NCBI GenBank assembly: GCA_030532685.1
Contig: JAUNKN010000001.1
Location: 62,001-126,000, forward strand
Direction: 5' to 3'
DNA: 64,000 bases
Source: Bacteroidales bacterium
GTDB lineage: Bacteria > Bacteroidota > Bacteroidia > Bacteroidales > Bacteroidaceae
In this document: piece after piece, positions 35,681-47,994 of the stretch
How the letters are laid out: every line of letters starts with the position of its first letter
Numbering within the stretch: the stretch's first letter is position 1
Translations under genes and position numbers: made by a program
Notes under the pieces: generated by a model
What the model saw: only the letters and a program-made list of their open reading frames with translations
Databases searched by the model: none
Told to the model about the DNA's origin: nothing

Positions 35681-36988
35681 ATGAAACGCATCATTCTCAG
35701 TTTCTCTCTATTGTGTGCACTGACAAGTAGTGCTCAAGACTGCTTTACTCTGCGCCAATGCATCGAGCGAGCCACCTCGCGCAACATCTCTATTAGACAA
35801 AGCGACTTGTCGCGCCAACAATCGGCCATAGCCCTCAATTCGGCTCGCAATGCTCGTCTGCCTGAACTCTCGGCATCGGCCAGCGAAAATCTTAGTTTCG
35901 GTCGAGGACTTACGGCCAACAATACTTATGTGCAACGCACCACCTCCTCGACTTCTTTCCACCTTGGGGCGAGCATTCCTCTCTATCTCGGTGGGCGCAT
36001 AGGATTGGAAAAACAACGTGCCAGTTTGAATCTCGCAGCCGCAACGGCCGATGTCGATGTGCTGCGCGAGAATCTATCGCTCCAAGTGGCTCGACTCTAT
36101 CTTCAATGTTTGTACAATGCCGACATGACCGAGCAGAGCCGTGCCAACTTGGCCGAAGCTCAAAAGCAGGAGCAACGCGTGGCGCAACGCATAGCAGCAG
36201 GCAAAACTCCCGAAATCGATTTGGCCGAAGCACAATCGCGTGTGGCCCAAGACCAGCTCGCCCTGACGCAGGCCGAAAACGCTCACAAACTCTCGCTACT
36301 CGACCTCTCTCAACTGCTTGAAATGAGCTCTCCCGACAGCCTACAAATCGTGCGTCCCGGCGACGAGCAACTTCCTAACATCGTGGGCAATCCTGAAGAA
36401 ATTTACCTCCTCGCTTTGAGCGAACGTCCCGCTCTGCGTGCAGCCGATTTGCGCATACAAGCAGCAGAAAAGAGCATCGCCATAGCTCGCACCGGTATGC
36501 GCCCTCAAGTATCGGCTTCGGCGGGATTAGGAACGAGTTATTACAGCACCTCGGGCATCAAAAATAGTGCTTTGGGCACACAAATCAAAGATAACTTTGG
36601 ACAACAGATTGGGGTTTCCGTAAGCATTCCTCTATTTGACCGTTACGCGACGCGCAACAACGTGAGTACGGCACGCTTAGAATGTCTCAATCAGCAGTTG
36701 GCACTCGAAGAGCAGCGCAAACGACTGTACAAGGACATCCAAGATGCCTACTACAATGCCTTGGCAGCACAACAAAAACACGAAGCCTCCCAAGCTGCAG
36801 AAATAGCTGCGACCACTGCTCTTCGGGCCGTTGAGAAGAAATACGAAACAGGGCGCGCTACTGCCACCGAATATGACGAAGCACGTTTGCGACACTTTAC
36901 TGCTACGAGCAATCGCATAGCAGCTCGTTACGAATTGCTATTTCGTGCCAAGATTCTCGACTTTTATCGCGGAGAGGCTTTGCAGTAA
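35681..36988 (+). CDS. TolC-like outer-membrane efflux protein
   Basis: A 435-residue outer-membrane factor: signal MKRIILSFSLLCALTSSAQ, then two internally repeated OEP units with long coiled coils (LARLYLQCLYNADMTEQSRANLAEAQKQEQR and the matching second-half YKDIQDAYYNALAAQQKHEASQAAEI) and barrel strands (SFGRGLTANNTYVQRTTSSTSF; QQIGVSVSIPLFDRYATRNN). It completes the efflux pathway through the outer membrane. Last gene of the operon, followed by a terminator at 37001-37030. Substrates of the system cannot be predicted. Confidence 0.93.
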   Translation: MKRIILSFSLLCALTSSAQDCFTLRQCIERATSRNISIRQSDLSRQQSAIALNSARNARLPELSASASENLSFGRGLTANNTYVQRTTSSTSFHLGASIPLYLGGRIGLEKQRASLNLAAATADVDVLRENLSLQVARLYLQCLYNADMTEQSRANLAEAQKQEQRVAQRIAAGKTPEIDLAEAQSRVAQDQLALTQAENAHKLSLLDLSQLLEMSSPDSLQIVRPGDEQLPNIVGNPEEIYLLALSERPALRAADLRIQAAEKSIAIARTGMRPQVSASAGLGTSYYSTSGIKNSALGTQIKDNFGQQIGVSVSIPLFDRYATRNNVSTARLECLNQQLALEEQRKRLYKDIQDAYYNALAAQQKHEASQAAEIAATTALRAVEKKYETGRATATEYDEARLRHFTATSNRIAARYELLFRAKILDFYRGEALQ

Positions 36989-37000
36989 ACCCTAATCTTC

Positions 37001-37030
37001 AAGAGGTTTTCTATAGAATCACCTCTTTTT
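37001..37030 (+). terminator. terminator after the efflux operon
   Basis: AAGAGGT (37001-37007) pairs with ACCTCTT (37021-37027), followed by a T run, 12 bases after the tolC-like stop. Stem is short (7 bp) with an internal TTCTATAGAA palindrome that may extend it. Confidence 0.65.
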
Positions 37031-37080
37031 CTCCTCCCGATGAGTTTTGAGGTTCAAAGAAGCGTTATTTTAAGAAAAAG

Positions 37081-37134
37081 CAAGCGTCCAATCCGGCTAC
37101 TTCTTAACAGAAAGGTAGCTTGATTGGACGCTTG
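37081..37134 (-). terminator. terminator after ligA
   Basis: CAAGCGTCCAATC (37081-37093) pairs perfectly with GATTGGACGCTTG (37122-37134); the loop can form further pairs. On the minus strand it is followed by CTTTTTCTT. It lies 41 bases past the ligA stop. Confidence 0.8.
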
Positions 37135-37175
37135 TTCAATAGCTTGCTCGATGGAAGAGCGAGAGAACTTGCAGC

Positions 37176-40053
<2,878 letters not shown>

Positions 40054-40100
40054 TTCAGCAAGTGCTCCGAGAATCTTGTAGGAGAGTTTAGCCGAAATTC

Positions 40101-40136
40101 CTCTTCCCACGTAGGATTTTCTACTTCCCACATAAA
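40101..40136. repeat. CCCACGTAG repeat, short copy D
   Basis: CTTCCCACGTAGGATTTTCT then ACTTCCCACATAAAAG: one module (GTAGGATTTTCTAC is near-palindromic) plus a degenerate second half. It matches the right end of copy A well beyond the palindrome. Between trmD and the epimerase gene. No other feature is seen in this 186-base gap. Confidence 0.8.
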
Positions 40137-40239
40137 AGAGTCGTCGCTCTACCCTCTTTCGACGTTCCGTGCAGAAAAGTTGAGAGAAAAGGCTCGGACT
40201 TTTATTGCTTGCTCCATCTCCTTATTACCCCATCACACT

Positions 40240-41436
40240 ATGATTGACTTCAAAGCCCTTGCCGCTCAGTACAAACACGAATTACTGGGCCGCGTTATGC
40301 CTTTTTGGATGAACCATTCCATCGACCACCAATATGGTGGCTTCTTGCACTGTTTGGAGCGCGATGGAGAGGTGTTCGACACAGATAAATTTGTTTGGAT
40401 GCAAGGGCGCGAAGTATGGATGCTCTCCAAACTCTACAACACTGTTCCCACGACCGAAGTCGACGAGGCCACACGAAATGCCTGGCTCGAAGCCGCAGTG
40501 CAAGGAGCCGAATTTTTGAAAGCGAAAGCTCACGATGGGCAATTGAATTTCTATTTTTCGCTCGACCGCGAAGGACATCCCTTGGTCGAACCCTACAACA
40601 TCTTTTCCTATACCTTTGCCACCATTGCCTTTGGACAGCTAACCTTGGCCACAGGCAATGAGGAGTATGCCCAATTGGCACGCCGCATCTTCGATATCGT
40701 CCTCTCCAAGGTCGATAACCCCAAAGGGCGCTGGAACAAGGCCTCGAGCGGAGCACGTGCCATGAAAGGATTTGCACTGCCTATGATTCTTTGCAATGTG
40801 GCACTCGAAATAGAGCATTTGCTGAGCGAAGATTTCCTCATGCAAACTATCGAGACTTGCATTCATGAAGTCATGGAGGTGTTTTATCGCCCAGAGTTGG
40901 GACTGATTGTCGAGAACCTGAGCCACGACAACCAGCTTGTGGATAGTATGGATGGACGTCTGCTCAATCCTGGACACGCCATAGAAGCCATGTGGTTTGT
41001 CATGGATTTAGGCAAGCGACTGAACCGCCCTGAACTCATCGAACGTGCTTGCCAAATAGCTATTGCCGAAGCCAAATATGGGTGGGATAAGGAACATGGA
41101 GGAATTTTTTACTTCATGGACCGATTGGGACGTCCTCTACAACAGCTTGAGTGGGATCAAAAGTTGTGGTGGGTGCACATTGAAACCCTTATCACCATGC
41201 TCAAGGGCTATCAGCTTACGGGCAATGAGGAGTGTTTGCGCTGGTTTGAGCGTGTACACGAATATGTCTGGTCTCACTTTGTCGATCCCGAACATGGGGA
41301 ATGGTTTGGATATTTAAATCGTCGGGGCGAAGTACTCCTCACACTCAAAGGTGGCAAGTGGAAAGGTTGTTTTCACGTTCCTCGTGGTTTGCTGCAATGT
41401 TGGCAAATGCTCGAAGAGATTGCCGAGCGTAAATGA
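40240..41436 (+). CDS. N-acylglucosamine 2-epimerase (AGE/renin-binding family)
   Basis: A 398-residue (alpha/alpha)6-barrel enzyme expected to interconvert GlcNAc and ManNAc. Motifs match the renin-binding-protein branch rather than cellobiose 2-epimerase: FVWMQGREVWMLSKLYN, LLNPGHAIEAMWFV (catalytic His), KLWWVHIETLI and the C-terminal GGKWKGCFHVPRGLLQCW. That role fits sialic acid or amino-sugar salvage, but no nan genes are in the window. The longest frame starts at 40180; the ATG at 40240 starts MIDFKALAAQYKHELL, the family N-terminus. A strong hairpin follows. Confidence 0.9.
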   Translation: MIDFKALAAQYKHELLGRVMPFWMNHSIDHQYGGFLHCLERDGEVFDTDKFVWMQGREVWMLSKLYNTVPTTEVDEATRNAWLEAAVQGAEFLKAKAHDGQLNFYFSLDREGHPLVEPYNIFSYTFATIAFGQLTLATGNEEYAQLARRIFDIVLSKVDNPKGRWNKASSGARAMKGFALPMILCNVALEIEHLLSEDFLMQTIETCIHEVMEVFYRPELGLIVENLSHDNQLVDSMDGRLLNPGHAIEAMWFVMDLGKRLNRPELIERACQIAIAEAKYGWDKEHGGIFYFMDRLGRPLQQLEWDQKLWWVHIETLITMLKGYQLTGNEECLRWFERVHEYVWSHFVDPEHGEWFGYLNRRGEVLLTLKGGKWKGCFHVPRGLLQCWQMLEEIAERK

Positions 41437-41500
41437 ACTAACTTTTCATTTCTCTTTCAGCACCACAAATTCCCGCAATTTGCGATAAAAGTCAAAAATA

Positions 41501-41534
41501 AAAACCGCCACACTCCAGAGAGTGTGGCGGTTTT
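41501..41534. terminator. bidirectional terminator between epimerase and gapA
   Basis: Perfect 15-bp stem, arms AAAACCGCCACACTC and GAGTGTGGCGGTTTT, loop of 4; T/A runs on both sides serve both convergent genes. Confidence 0.93.
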
Positions 41535-41558
41535 ATATTTGAGAAAATGTGCTAGAAA

Positions 41559-42590
<1,032 letters not shown>

Positions 42591-42694
42591 TTATGGTGTT
42601 AAAAGAGTTGTCTCTACCGAAGCAAAGAAGCTCGAAAAGAGCCGAAAATGAGAAATTTAAGTGGGAACACCCATTTTTCTTCATTTTGATAGCG

Positions 42695-42722
42695 CAAAAG
42701 TACGAAGAATCTTTTACTTTTG
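42695..42722. promoter_or_regulatory. back-to-back -7 boxes for gapA and mscL
   Basis: CAAAAGTA (42695-42702) and TACTTTTG (42715-42722) form an inverted repeat: the left one is a -7 box for leftward gapA, the right one for rightward mscL (32 bases before its ATG). Neither has a TTTG at the right distance. The two promoters would overlap, so use may be mutually exclusive. Confidence 0.55.
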
Positions 42723-42753
42723 TACCCGATAACCACACAAAAATAGAATTACT

Positions 42754-43161
42754 ATGTCATTTATCTCAGAATTCAAGGCCTTTGCCGTGAAAGGCAATGC
42801 CGTAGATATGGCAGTCGGTGTCATCATCGGTGCTGCATTTGGTAAAATTGTTTCTTCGATTGTCGACGATCTCATCATGCCTCCTATCGGATGGATTATA
42901 GGCGGTGTAGACTTCAAAGACCTCAAAGTTGAGCTTCCTGCTCTTATTGAGGGGCAAACTGCTGTTTCTATCAATTATGGAAACTTTGTGCAGACTGTCA
43001 TCGACTTCCTCATCATCGCTTTTTGCGTATTCATGCTCGTGCGCGGTATCAATTCTCTTAAGAAGAAAGAGGCTCCAGCCGAGACTCCTGCTCCCCCTGC
43101 TGGCCCCACGCAAGAGGAACTGCTCGCTGAAATTCGCGACTTGCTAAAGAACAACAAGTAA
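42754..43161 (+). CDS. mscL: large-conductance mechanosensitive channel
   Basis: A 135-residue inner-membrane channel that opens at high membrane tension to release solutes in osmotic downshock. It has the family N-terminal helix [29 protein letters not shown], first span, a periplasmic loop, a second span ([22 protein letters not shown]) and a C-terminal KKE/Pro linker with helix [13 protein letters not shown]. Length fits. Ends at a hairpin (43180-43215). Confidence 0.96.
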   Translation: MSFISEFKAFAVKGNAVDMAVGVIIGAAFGKIVSSIVDDLIMPPIGWIIGGVDFKDLKVELPALIEGQTAVSINYGNFVQTVIDFLIIAFCVFMLVRGINSLKKKEAPAETPAPPAGPTQEELLAEIRDLLKNNK

Positions 43162-43179
43162 ACAACTTGCGCAACTCAC

Positions 43180-43215
43180 GTGTGGCGCGAAGCCTAAACT
43201 AGCTTCGCGCCACAC
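43180..43215 (+). terminator. hairpin between mscL and guaA
   Basis: Perfect 14-bp stem, arms GTGTGGCGCGAAGC and GCTTCGCGCCACAC, loop of 8, followed by ACTTTATATATTT. A terminator or attenuator 28 bases before the guaA ATG. Confidence 0.75.
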
Positions 43216-43243
43216 ACTTTATATATTTCCTTTCCTAACGACG

Positions 43244-44854
43244 ATGCAACAGAAAATCATTATCCTCGATTTCGGCTCACAAACGACTCAGCTCATCGGC
43301 CGTCGTGTGCGTGAGATGGACACTTTCTGCGAAATCCTCCCTTACAACAAGTTCCCTCACGACGATCCTTCGGTCATAGGGGTTATTCTATCTGGCTCTC
43401 CTTTCTCTGTTTATGATCCAGAGGCCTTTCAGGTAGAGCTGAAAGAAATTCGTGGCCGATTGCCCATTTTGGGTATCTGCTATGGAGCTCAGTTTATGGC
43501 TCACACCAATGGTGGAAAGGTTGAGCCTGCTGCTACTCGCGAATACGGACGTGCACAACTTTCTAGCATCGAAATGGAAAATCCACTTTTTCGAGGTTTC
43601 ACTCCAAACTCTCAAGTATGGATGAGCCACGGAGATACGATTACCGCCATTCCTAACAATTTTCGTTGCATTGCATCGACCGATAAAGTAAAGTACGCTG
43701 CTTATCAAGCAGAAGGAGAACAGCTTTGGGGGGTTCAGTTTCATCCAGAAGTCTTTCACTCTCTGCAAGGCACTCAACTTCTTAGAAACTTTGTTATCGA
43801 CATTTGTGGTTCACGACAAGATTGGAGTGCTGCCTCTTTCGTAGACACAACGGTGGCTGAATTGAAGAGCCAATTAGGCAACGATCGAGTAATTCTTGGC
43901 CTCTCGGGAGGAGTAGACTCTTCCGTGGCTGCTGTACTGCTTAATAAAGCCATTGGCGATCGCCTCACCTGCATCTTTGTAGATCACGGTATGCTGCGCA
44001 AAGATGAATTTAAGAATGTCATGGAGGACTATAAATGCCTTGGTCTAAACGTGATAGGGGTAGATGCAAGTGACAAGTTCTTTGCCGAATTAGCAGGTGT
44101 AGAAGATCCAGAACAAAAACGTAAAATCATTGGAAAGGGATTCATTGATGTATTCGACGCTGAAGCAATGAAAATCACCGATGCCCGTTGGCTTGCACAA
44201 GGTACTATTTATCCCGACCGCATCGAAAGTTTAAATATCACAGGAAAAGTCATCAAGAGTCATCATAATGTCGGTGGTTTACCCGAGAAGATGAACTTGC
44301 GCATCTGCGAACCTCTTCAATGGCTTTTTAAAGACGAAGTGCGTCGCGTTGGGCGTCAAATGGGGATGCCCGAACATCTCATCAACCGCCATCCCTTCCC
44401 TGGCCCAGGTCTGGCGGTGCGTATCCTCGGTGAAATTACACGTGAAAAGGTAGAGGTTCTTCAAAATGCAGACGATATATATATCCGAGGTCTACGTGAC
44501 TACAAAGTTAAAATGGATGTATCTGAAGCACGTCGTGTACTTGCTGCGGGTGTTCCTACCGATGCTCCTCAAGAGGGTGAAATAGAAGTGTCGCTCTACG
44601 ATCAGATTTGGCAAGCAGGAGCCATACTTCTTCCTGTGAACAGTGTCGGAGTAATGGGGGATGAACGTACTTACGAAAAGGCTGTAGCTCTGCGTGCAGT
44701 AACCTCGACCGATGCTATGACTGCTGATTGGGCTCATCTACCCTATGATTTCATGGCTAAAGTAAGCAATGATATTATCAATCACGTAAGAGGGATCAAT
44801 CGTGTATGTTATGATATTTCCTCAAAACCACCTGCAACTATCGAATGGGAATAA
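43244..44854 (+). CDS. guaA: GMP synthase (glutamine-hydrolysing)
   Basis: Converts XMP to GMP with ATP and glutamine. The 536-residue protein has a class I amidotransferase domain (nucleophile Cys in [10 protein letters not shown], His/Glu in QFHPEV), an ATP-pyrophosphatase domain with [12 protein letters not shown] (about residue 225) and the C-terminal dimerisation domain ending IEWE. The GDTI / PAATREYG segments are standard. Its partner IMP dehydrogenase (guaB) is encoded 15 kb away, not in an operon here. The end is a strong terminator. Confidence 0.97.
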   Translation: MQQKIIILDFGSQTTQLIGRRVREMDTFCEILPYNKFPHDDPSVIGVILSGSPFSVYDPEAFQVELKEIRGRLPILGICYGAQFMAHTNGGKVEPAATREYGRAQLSSIEMENPLFRGFTPNSQVWMSHGDTITAIPNNFRCIASTDKVKYAAYQAEGEQLWGVQFHPEVFHSLQGTQLLRNFVIDICGSRQDWSAASFVDTTVAELKSQLGNDRVILGLSGGVDSSVAAVLLNKAIGDRLTCIFVDHGMLRKDEFKNVMEDYKCLGLNVIGVDASDKFFAELAGVEDPEQKRKIIGKGFIDVFDAEAMKITDARWLAQGTIYPDRIESLNITGKVIKSHHNVGGLPEKMNLRICEPLQWLFKDEVRRVGRQMGMPEHLINRHPFPGPGLAVRILGEITREKVEVLQNADDIYIRGLRDYKVKMDVSEARRVLAAGVPTDAPQEGEIEVSLYDQIWQAGAILLPVNSVGVMGDERTYEKAVALRAVTSTDAMTADWAHLPYDFMAKVSNDIINHVRGINRVCYDISSKPPATIEWE

Positions 44855-44885
44855 TCCTCCCTACTTCTCATCTCTTTTTAGTTTT

Positions 44886-44923
44886 ATATTGCCCCGTCAA
44901 ATACTTATTTGACGGGGCAATAT
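44886..44923 (+). terminator. guaA terminator
   Basis: Perfect 18-bp inverted repeat (44886-44903 with 44906-44923) centred on GCCCCGTCAAATA, 2-base loop, followed by TTGAATCATTTTTT. Confidence 0.88.
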
Positions 44924-44956
44924 TTGAATCATTTTTTATTGTTCATGTAAACAAAA

Positions 44957-44993
44957 AGGACTGCATCAAAATCAAAGATTTCGATACAGTCCT
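44957..44993 (-). terminator. rpsP terminator
   Basis: AGGACTG.. arms pair over 17 bp with two mismatches around an AAA loop; the minus strand continues TTTTTG. It lies 93 bases past the rpsP stop. Confidence 0.78.
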
Positions 44994-45085
44994 CGATAGG
45001 GATATGATTTAGAATGAGTCCTTATTTTACTTGTAATGTCTGTGGTACCAGCAGCAAACATTACTCGACTCTAATGTACCAAGAT

Positions 45086-45649
45086 TTAGGCTTCAGCTTC
45101 TTCTGTAGCTGTTTCCTCAGTAGCACCTTCTTCTGTTACCTCCTCAGTAGCAGCAGCGGCAGCTTCGGCTTCAGCCTTAGCAGCTGCTTCAGCGGCCTTC
45201 TTTTCGGCTACCTTTTCGGCAATTTTTGCATTGGTTGCCTTTTCGGCTTCAAGGCGAGCAGCAAGTGTGCTCTTCTTTTCTTCTGCAATCTTACCAACTA
45301 CGGCAGCAGACTTAGCATCCTTTTGTTGCTTCCAAGCATCAAATTTGCTCTGCGCAGCAGCTTCGTCGAAAGCTCCCTTTTTTACACCGCCGCGGAGGTG
45401 CTTCATGAGAAGTACACCTTCTTCTGAAAGAATATTGCGTACAGTGTCGCTGGGCTGAGCACCGCACTCTACCCAATGAAGAGCACGCTCGAAGTTAAGG
45501 TCAACTGTTGCAGGATGGGTGTTGGGGTTGTAGGTACCGATTTTTTCAGTAAACTTACCGTCGCGAGGAGCGCGTACGTCAGCGATTACGATGCTGTAAA
45601 AAGCGTAGCCCTTGCGGCCATGGCGCTGCAAACGAATACGAGTTGCCAT
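45086..45649 (-). CDS. rpsP: 30S ribosomal protein S16, long form
   Basis: Small-subunit protein bS16. The first ~85 residues are the S16 fold ([29 protein letters not shown]). The remaining ~100 residues are an Ala/Glu/Lys-rich helix and an acidic tail ([19 protein letters not shown]). This extension is usual in Bacteroidetes but makes the protein twice the E. coli length. A longer frame to 45679 is rejected because S16 begins at MATRIRL. A GGGGAC/GTCCCC palindrome sits in the leader. Confidence 0.96.
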   Translation of the reverse strand: MATRIRLQRHGRKGYAFYSIVIADVRAPRDGKFTEKIGTYNPNTHPATVDLNFERALHWVECGAQPSDTVRNILSEEGVLLMKHLRGGVKKGAFDEAAAQSKFDAWKQQKDAKSAAVVGKIAEEKKSTLAARLEAEKATNAKIAEKVAEKKAAEAAAKAEAEAAAAATEEVTEEGATEETATEEAEA

Positions 45650-45671
45650 TGTATTAAAATGTGATTTAGTT

Positions 45672-45685
45672 GGGGACACGTCCCC
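45672..45685 (-). promoter_or_regulatory. GGGGAC-AC-GTCCCC hairpin in rpsP leader
   Basis: A 6-bp perfect GC stem with a 2-base centre, between the rpsP promoter and its ATG (22 bases upstream of the start). A candidate autoregulatory or translation-control element; no known motif recognised. Confidence 0.5.
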
Positions 45686-45728
45686 AGGTGAATAAATAAA
45701 AACATACCGCTATCACGTAGCGACGAAG

Positions 45729-45759
45729 CAAAGGTACGTATTTTTGCTGGAAAGACAAC
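45729..45759 (-). promoter_or_regulatory. rpsP promoter (GTTG-N19-TACCTTTG)
   Basis: Minus strand TACCTTTG at 45736-45729 and GTTG (3 of 4) at 45759-45756 with a 19-base spacer, about 80 bases before the ATG. Confidence 0.65.
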
Positions 45760-45796
45760 GGTTTTGACTGAGATTTAGGCAAAAAACATCACTTAT

Positions 45797-47890
45797 TTAT
45801 CGATTTAGTACACGATCACCCAGTATTTTGGCGAAAATCATTTCTAATTGATTTATTTCAACTAATTGTCGCATCAACTCCATGGTACGTTCTTCGTCGG
45901 CATGTGTTGCAGGCTGCCGCAATTCAAAAAGAATTTCTTCCTTGTGTACTCCTAGAATAGCATGCTTATAATCGTTAATGAGACGAGGGATAATTTCACT
46001 CAATCGTTTCTCATCGGGAAGATACTGACGCTGTTGTAAAGTGGAAAGCTGATACTGATCATTTCCTAATGCGGAAGCAAGATTACTAATCGTCGGATCT
46101 GAGTGCCTCATGAAATAGTCGCGTGCATTGAAGTTTTCTTCAGAAGCGTGTTCTGCACATTCCTCTAAAATTCGCTGATGTAACGGTGCTTTCAAAACGA
46201 TTTCATCTTGATGTAGTTCCGTCTGTACATAAACGGCTAATGGAGGAGAGTCTGGAATGACGCTTTCAGAGTTTGGCTGAGGCGTCTTCCCGACTTTGGG
46301 CTCTACTACTTCAATTGGAGCAATGAGTGGACAATGCCCATAGCGAACCACCCATTCCATGAGCTGACGTTCACAGGCTTCCAGTCGACGTAAGGCTGGA
46401 GATACAGAGGATAAAGCAGCTATTTCACTCTGCGTAAATGTTGAAGGAGTTGTATGTCCCCTCTCCACTGAAATCGCTGTAGTATCAGTGGTAGACTGTT
46501 CGGTTGTTGGGTTGGGCAATCCAGCAGCATGTGTGCTACTATCTGCCGCCTGATGAACACGAGGCGCGCGGCGTTCGGATTGAATACGACGTAATTCTTG
46601 AGCCACTTCGCTCACTATCACACTCTCCTCCAGGCCTAACAGCGAAGACAACTCGTGCACATACACTTGCCGCACGATATCGCTGGGGATCACGGCAATG
46701 CTGCGTACAATATCACGGATAACCTCCGCACGCTTCATTGGGTCGTCCTTTGCGCTACCCATGAGAAGCTCGGTCTTGAAGCGAATAAAGTCTTGTTGCT
46801 CTTTCTCTATATATTGCTGAAAATCGGCAGCTGAATGTTTTTGAGCAAAACTATCTGGGTCTTCTCCCGCAGGCAACAGCAGCACTTTTATATTAAGCCC
46901 CTCGGAGAGCAACATATCAATTCCTCTCAACGAGGCATGAATCCCTGCAGCATCGCCATCATAGAGAACTGTGACATTATTTGTAAATCGATGAATAAGA
47001 CGCACTTGCTCTGCGGTGAGCGAAGTTCCACTCGAGGCGACCACATTCTCCACCCCATTTTGATGCATAGAAATAACATCCAAATAGCCTTCGACCAAGA
47101 AACAGCGATCTTGCTTTACAATGGCTTGTTTAGCCTGATAAAGTCCATAAAGTTCGCGCTTCTTCGAGTAAATTTCGGACTCTGGCGAATTGACGTATTT
47201 ACCTACTTTTTTATTTTCTGTATTCAGGATGCGTCCTCCAAAGGCAACGACTCTTCCGGACACAGAATGCACGGGGAAAATAACACGACCATGGTAGCGA
47301 TCAAGTAGTCGACCATCGTCCGTGCGGTAACAAAGCCCTGTGCTTTCGAGAAACTTCTCCTCATAACCTTTTCCACGAGCCGTCTGTGCCAAAGCCTCCC
47401 GCGCTTCTATAGAATACCCCAACTGGAACTTGCGAATAATATCGTCTCTCAGCCCTCGACGACGAAAATAGCTCAAACCAATCGCCATCCCATCGACACT
47501 ATTGTGCAGTGTGTCCACAAAATAATCGCGAGCCCACTCATTGACCACAAACATCGCTTCGCGCGTCGTGGCTGCAGTCTTCTCTTCCTCCGAAAGTTCT
47601 CGCTCTTTGACCTCTATACCATACTTCCTCCCCAACCATTTCAAGGCTTCGGGATAGGTCATCTGCTCGTGCTTCATGACAAACTGCACGACATTCCCTC
47701 CCTCTCCACAGCTGAAACATTTACAAATCTGTTTCGCTTGCGACACCATGAACGAGGGCGTACGTTCGTCGTGGAAAGGACACAACCCTTTGAAGTTGGC
47801 TCCCGAACGACGAAGCGTAACAAATTCTCCCACGACATCAACGATGTCGGCGGCGGCCATGATGCGGTCGATGGTTGAACTATCTATCAT
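45797..47890 (-). CDS. dnaG: DNA primase
   Basis: Makes RNA primers for replication. The 697-residue protein has the CHC2 zinc finger (CPFHDERTPSF..CKCFSCGEGGN), the TOPRIM core with VEGYLDVISMHQNGVENVVASSGTSLT and the DGDAAG metal site, a Thr/Ser/Pro-rich linker (around residues 480-520, STTDTTAISVERGHTTPSTF) and a helical C-terminal part that should bind DnaB helicase. The frame can be opened further upstream from a TTG at 47989, but the ATG at 47890 (MIDSSTIDRIMAAADI) is the family start. Confidence 0.96.
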   Translation of the reverse strand: MIDSSTIDRIMAAADIVDVVGEFVTLRRSGANFKGLCPFHDERTPSFMVSQAKQICKCFSCGEGGNVVQFVMKHEQMTYPEALKWLGRKYGIEVKERELSEEEKTAATTREAMFVVNEWARDYFVDTLHNSVDGMAIGLSYFRRRGLRDDIIRKFQLGYSIEAREALAQTARGKGYEEKFLESTGLCYRTDDGRLLDRYHGRVIFPVHSVSGRVVAFGGRILNTENKKVGKYVNSPESEIYSKKRELYGLYQAKQAIVKQDRCFLVEGYLDVISMHQNGVENVVASSGTSLTAEQVRLIHRFTNNVTVLYDGDAAGIHASLRGIDMLLSEGLNIKVLLLPAGEDPDSFAQKHSAADFQQYIEKEQQDFIRFKTELLMGSAKDDPMKRAEVIRDIVRSIAVIPSDIVRQVYVHELSSLLGLEESVIVSEVAQELRRIQSERRAPRVHQAADSSTHAAGLPNPTTEQSTTDTTAISVERGHTTPSTFTQSEIAALSSVSPALRRLEACERQLMEWVVRYGHCPLIAPIEVVEPKVGKTPQPNSESVIPDSPPLAVYVQTELHQDEIVLKAPLHQRILEECAEHASEENFNARDYFMRHSDPTISNLASALGNDQYQLSTLQQRQYLPDEKRLSEIIPRLINDYKHAILGVHKEEILFELRQPATHADEERTMELMRQLVEINQLEMIFAKILGDRVLNR

Positions 47891-47916
47891 TGCAAAAACT
47901 TCAAAATTACAGGGAA

Positions 47917-47947
47917 CAAAAATACGGCTTTTCCTACGACAAGCAAC
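47917..47947 (-). promoter_or_regulatory. dnaG promoter (GTTG-N19-TATTTTTG)
   Basis: Minus strand TATTTTTG at 47924-47917 with GTTG (3 of 4) at 47947-47944 and 19 bases between, 27 bases before the dnaG ATG. Confidence 0.62.
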
Positions 47948-47968
47948 ACAAAATGTGGGAAAAAGACG

Positions 47969-47976
47969 TATCTTTG
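47969..47976 (+). promoter_or_regulatory. -7 element for the glucosaminidase gene
   Basis: TATCTTTG, 19 bases before the ATG at 47995. No TTTG 19-20 bases upstream; that space is taken by the divergent dnaG promoter. Confidence 0.45.
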
Positions 47977-47994
47977 CCGCAAAAGCCAAGTTTT

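Noticed and set aside
40240..41436. Cellobiose 2-epimerase annotation
   Set aside because: Motifs WMQGREVWM and GGKWKGCFHVPR fit the renin-binding/GlcNAc epimerase branch better; the GH130 gene is 17 kb away.
47891..47989. Extended dnaG start at a TTG (and similar extensions for glnS, rng, ctpA, gyrA, ligA, trmD, guaB)
   Set aside because: The extra N-termini lack family resemblance and overlap promoters or neighbouring genes; the internal ATG matches the family start in each case.
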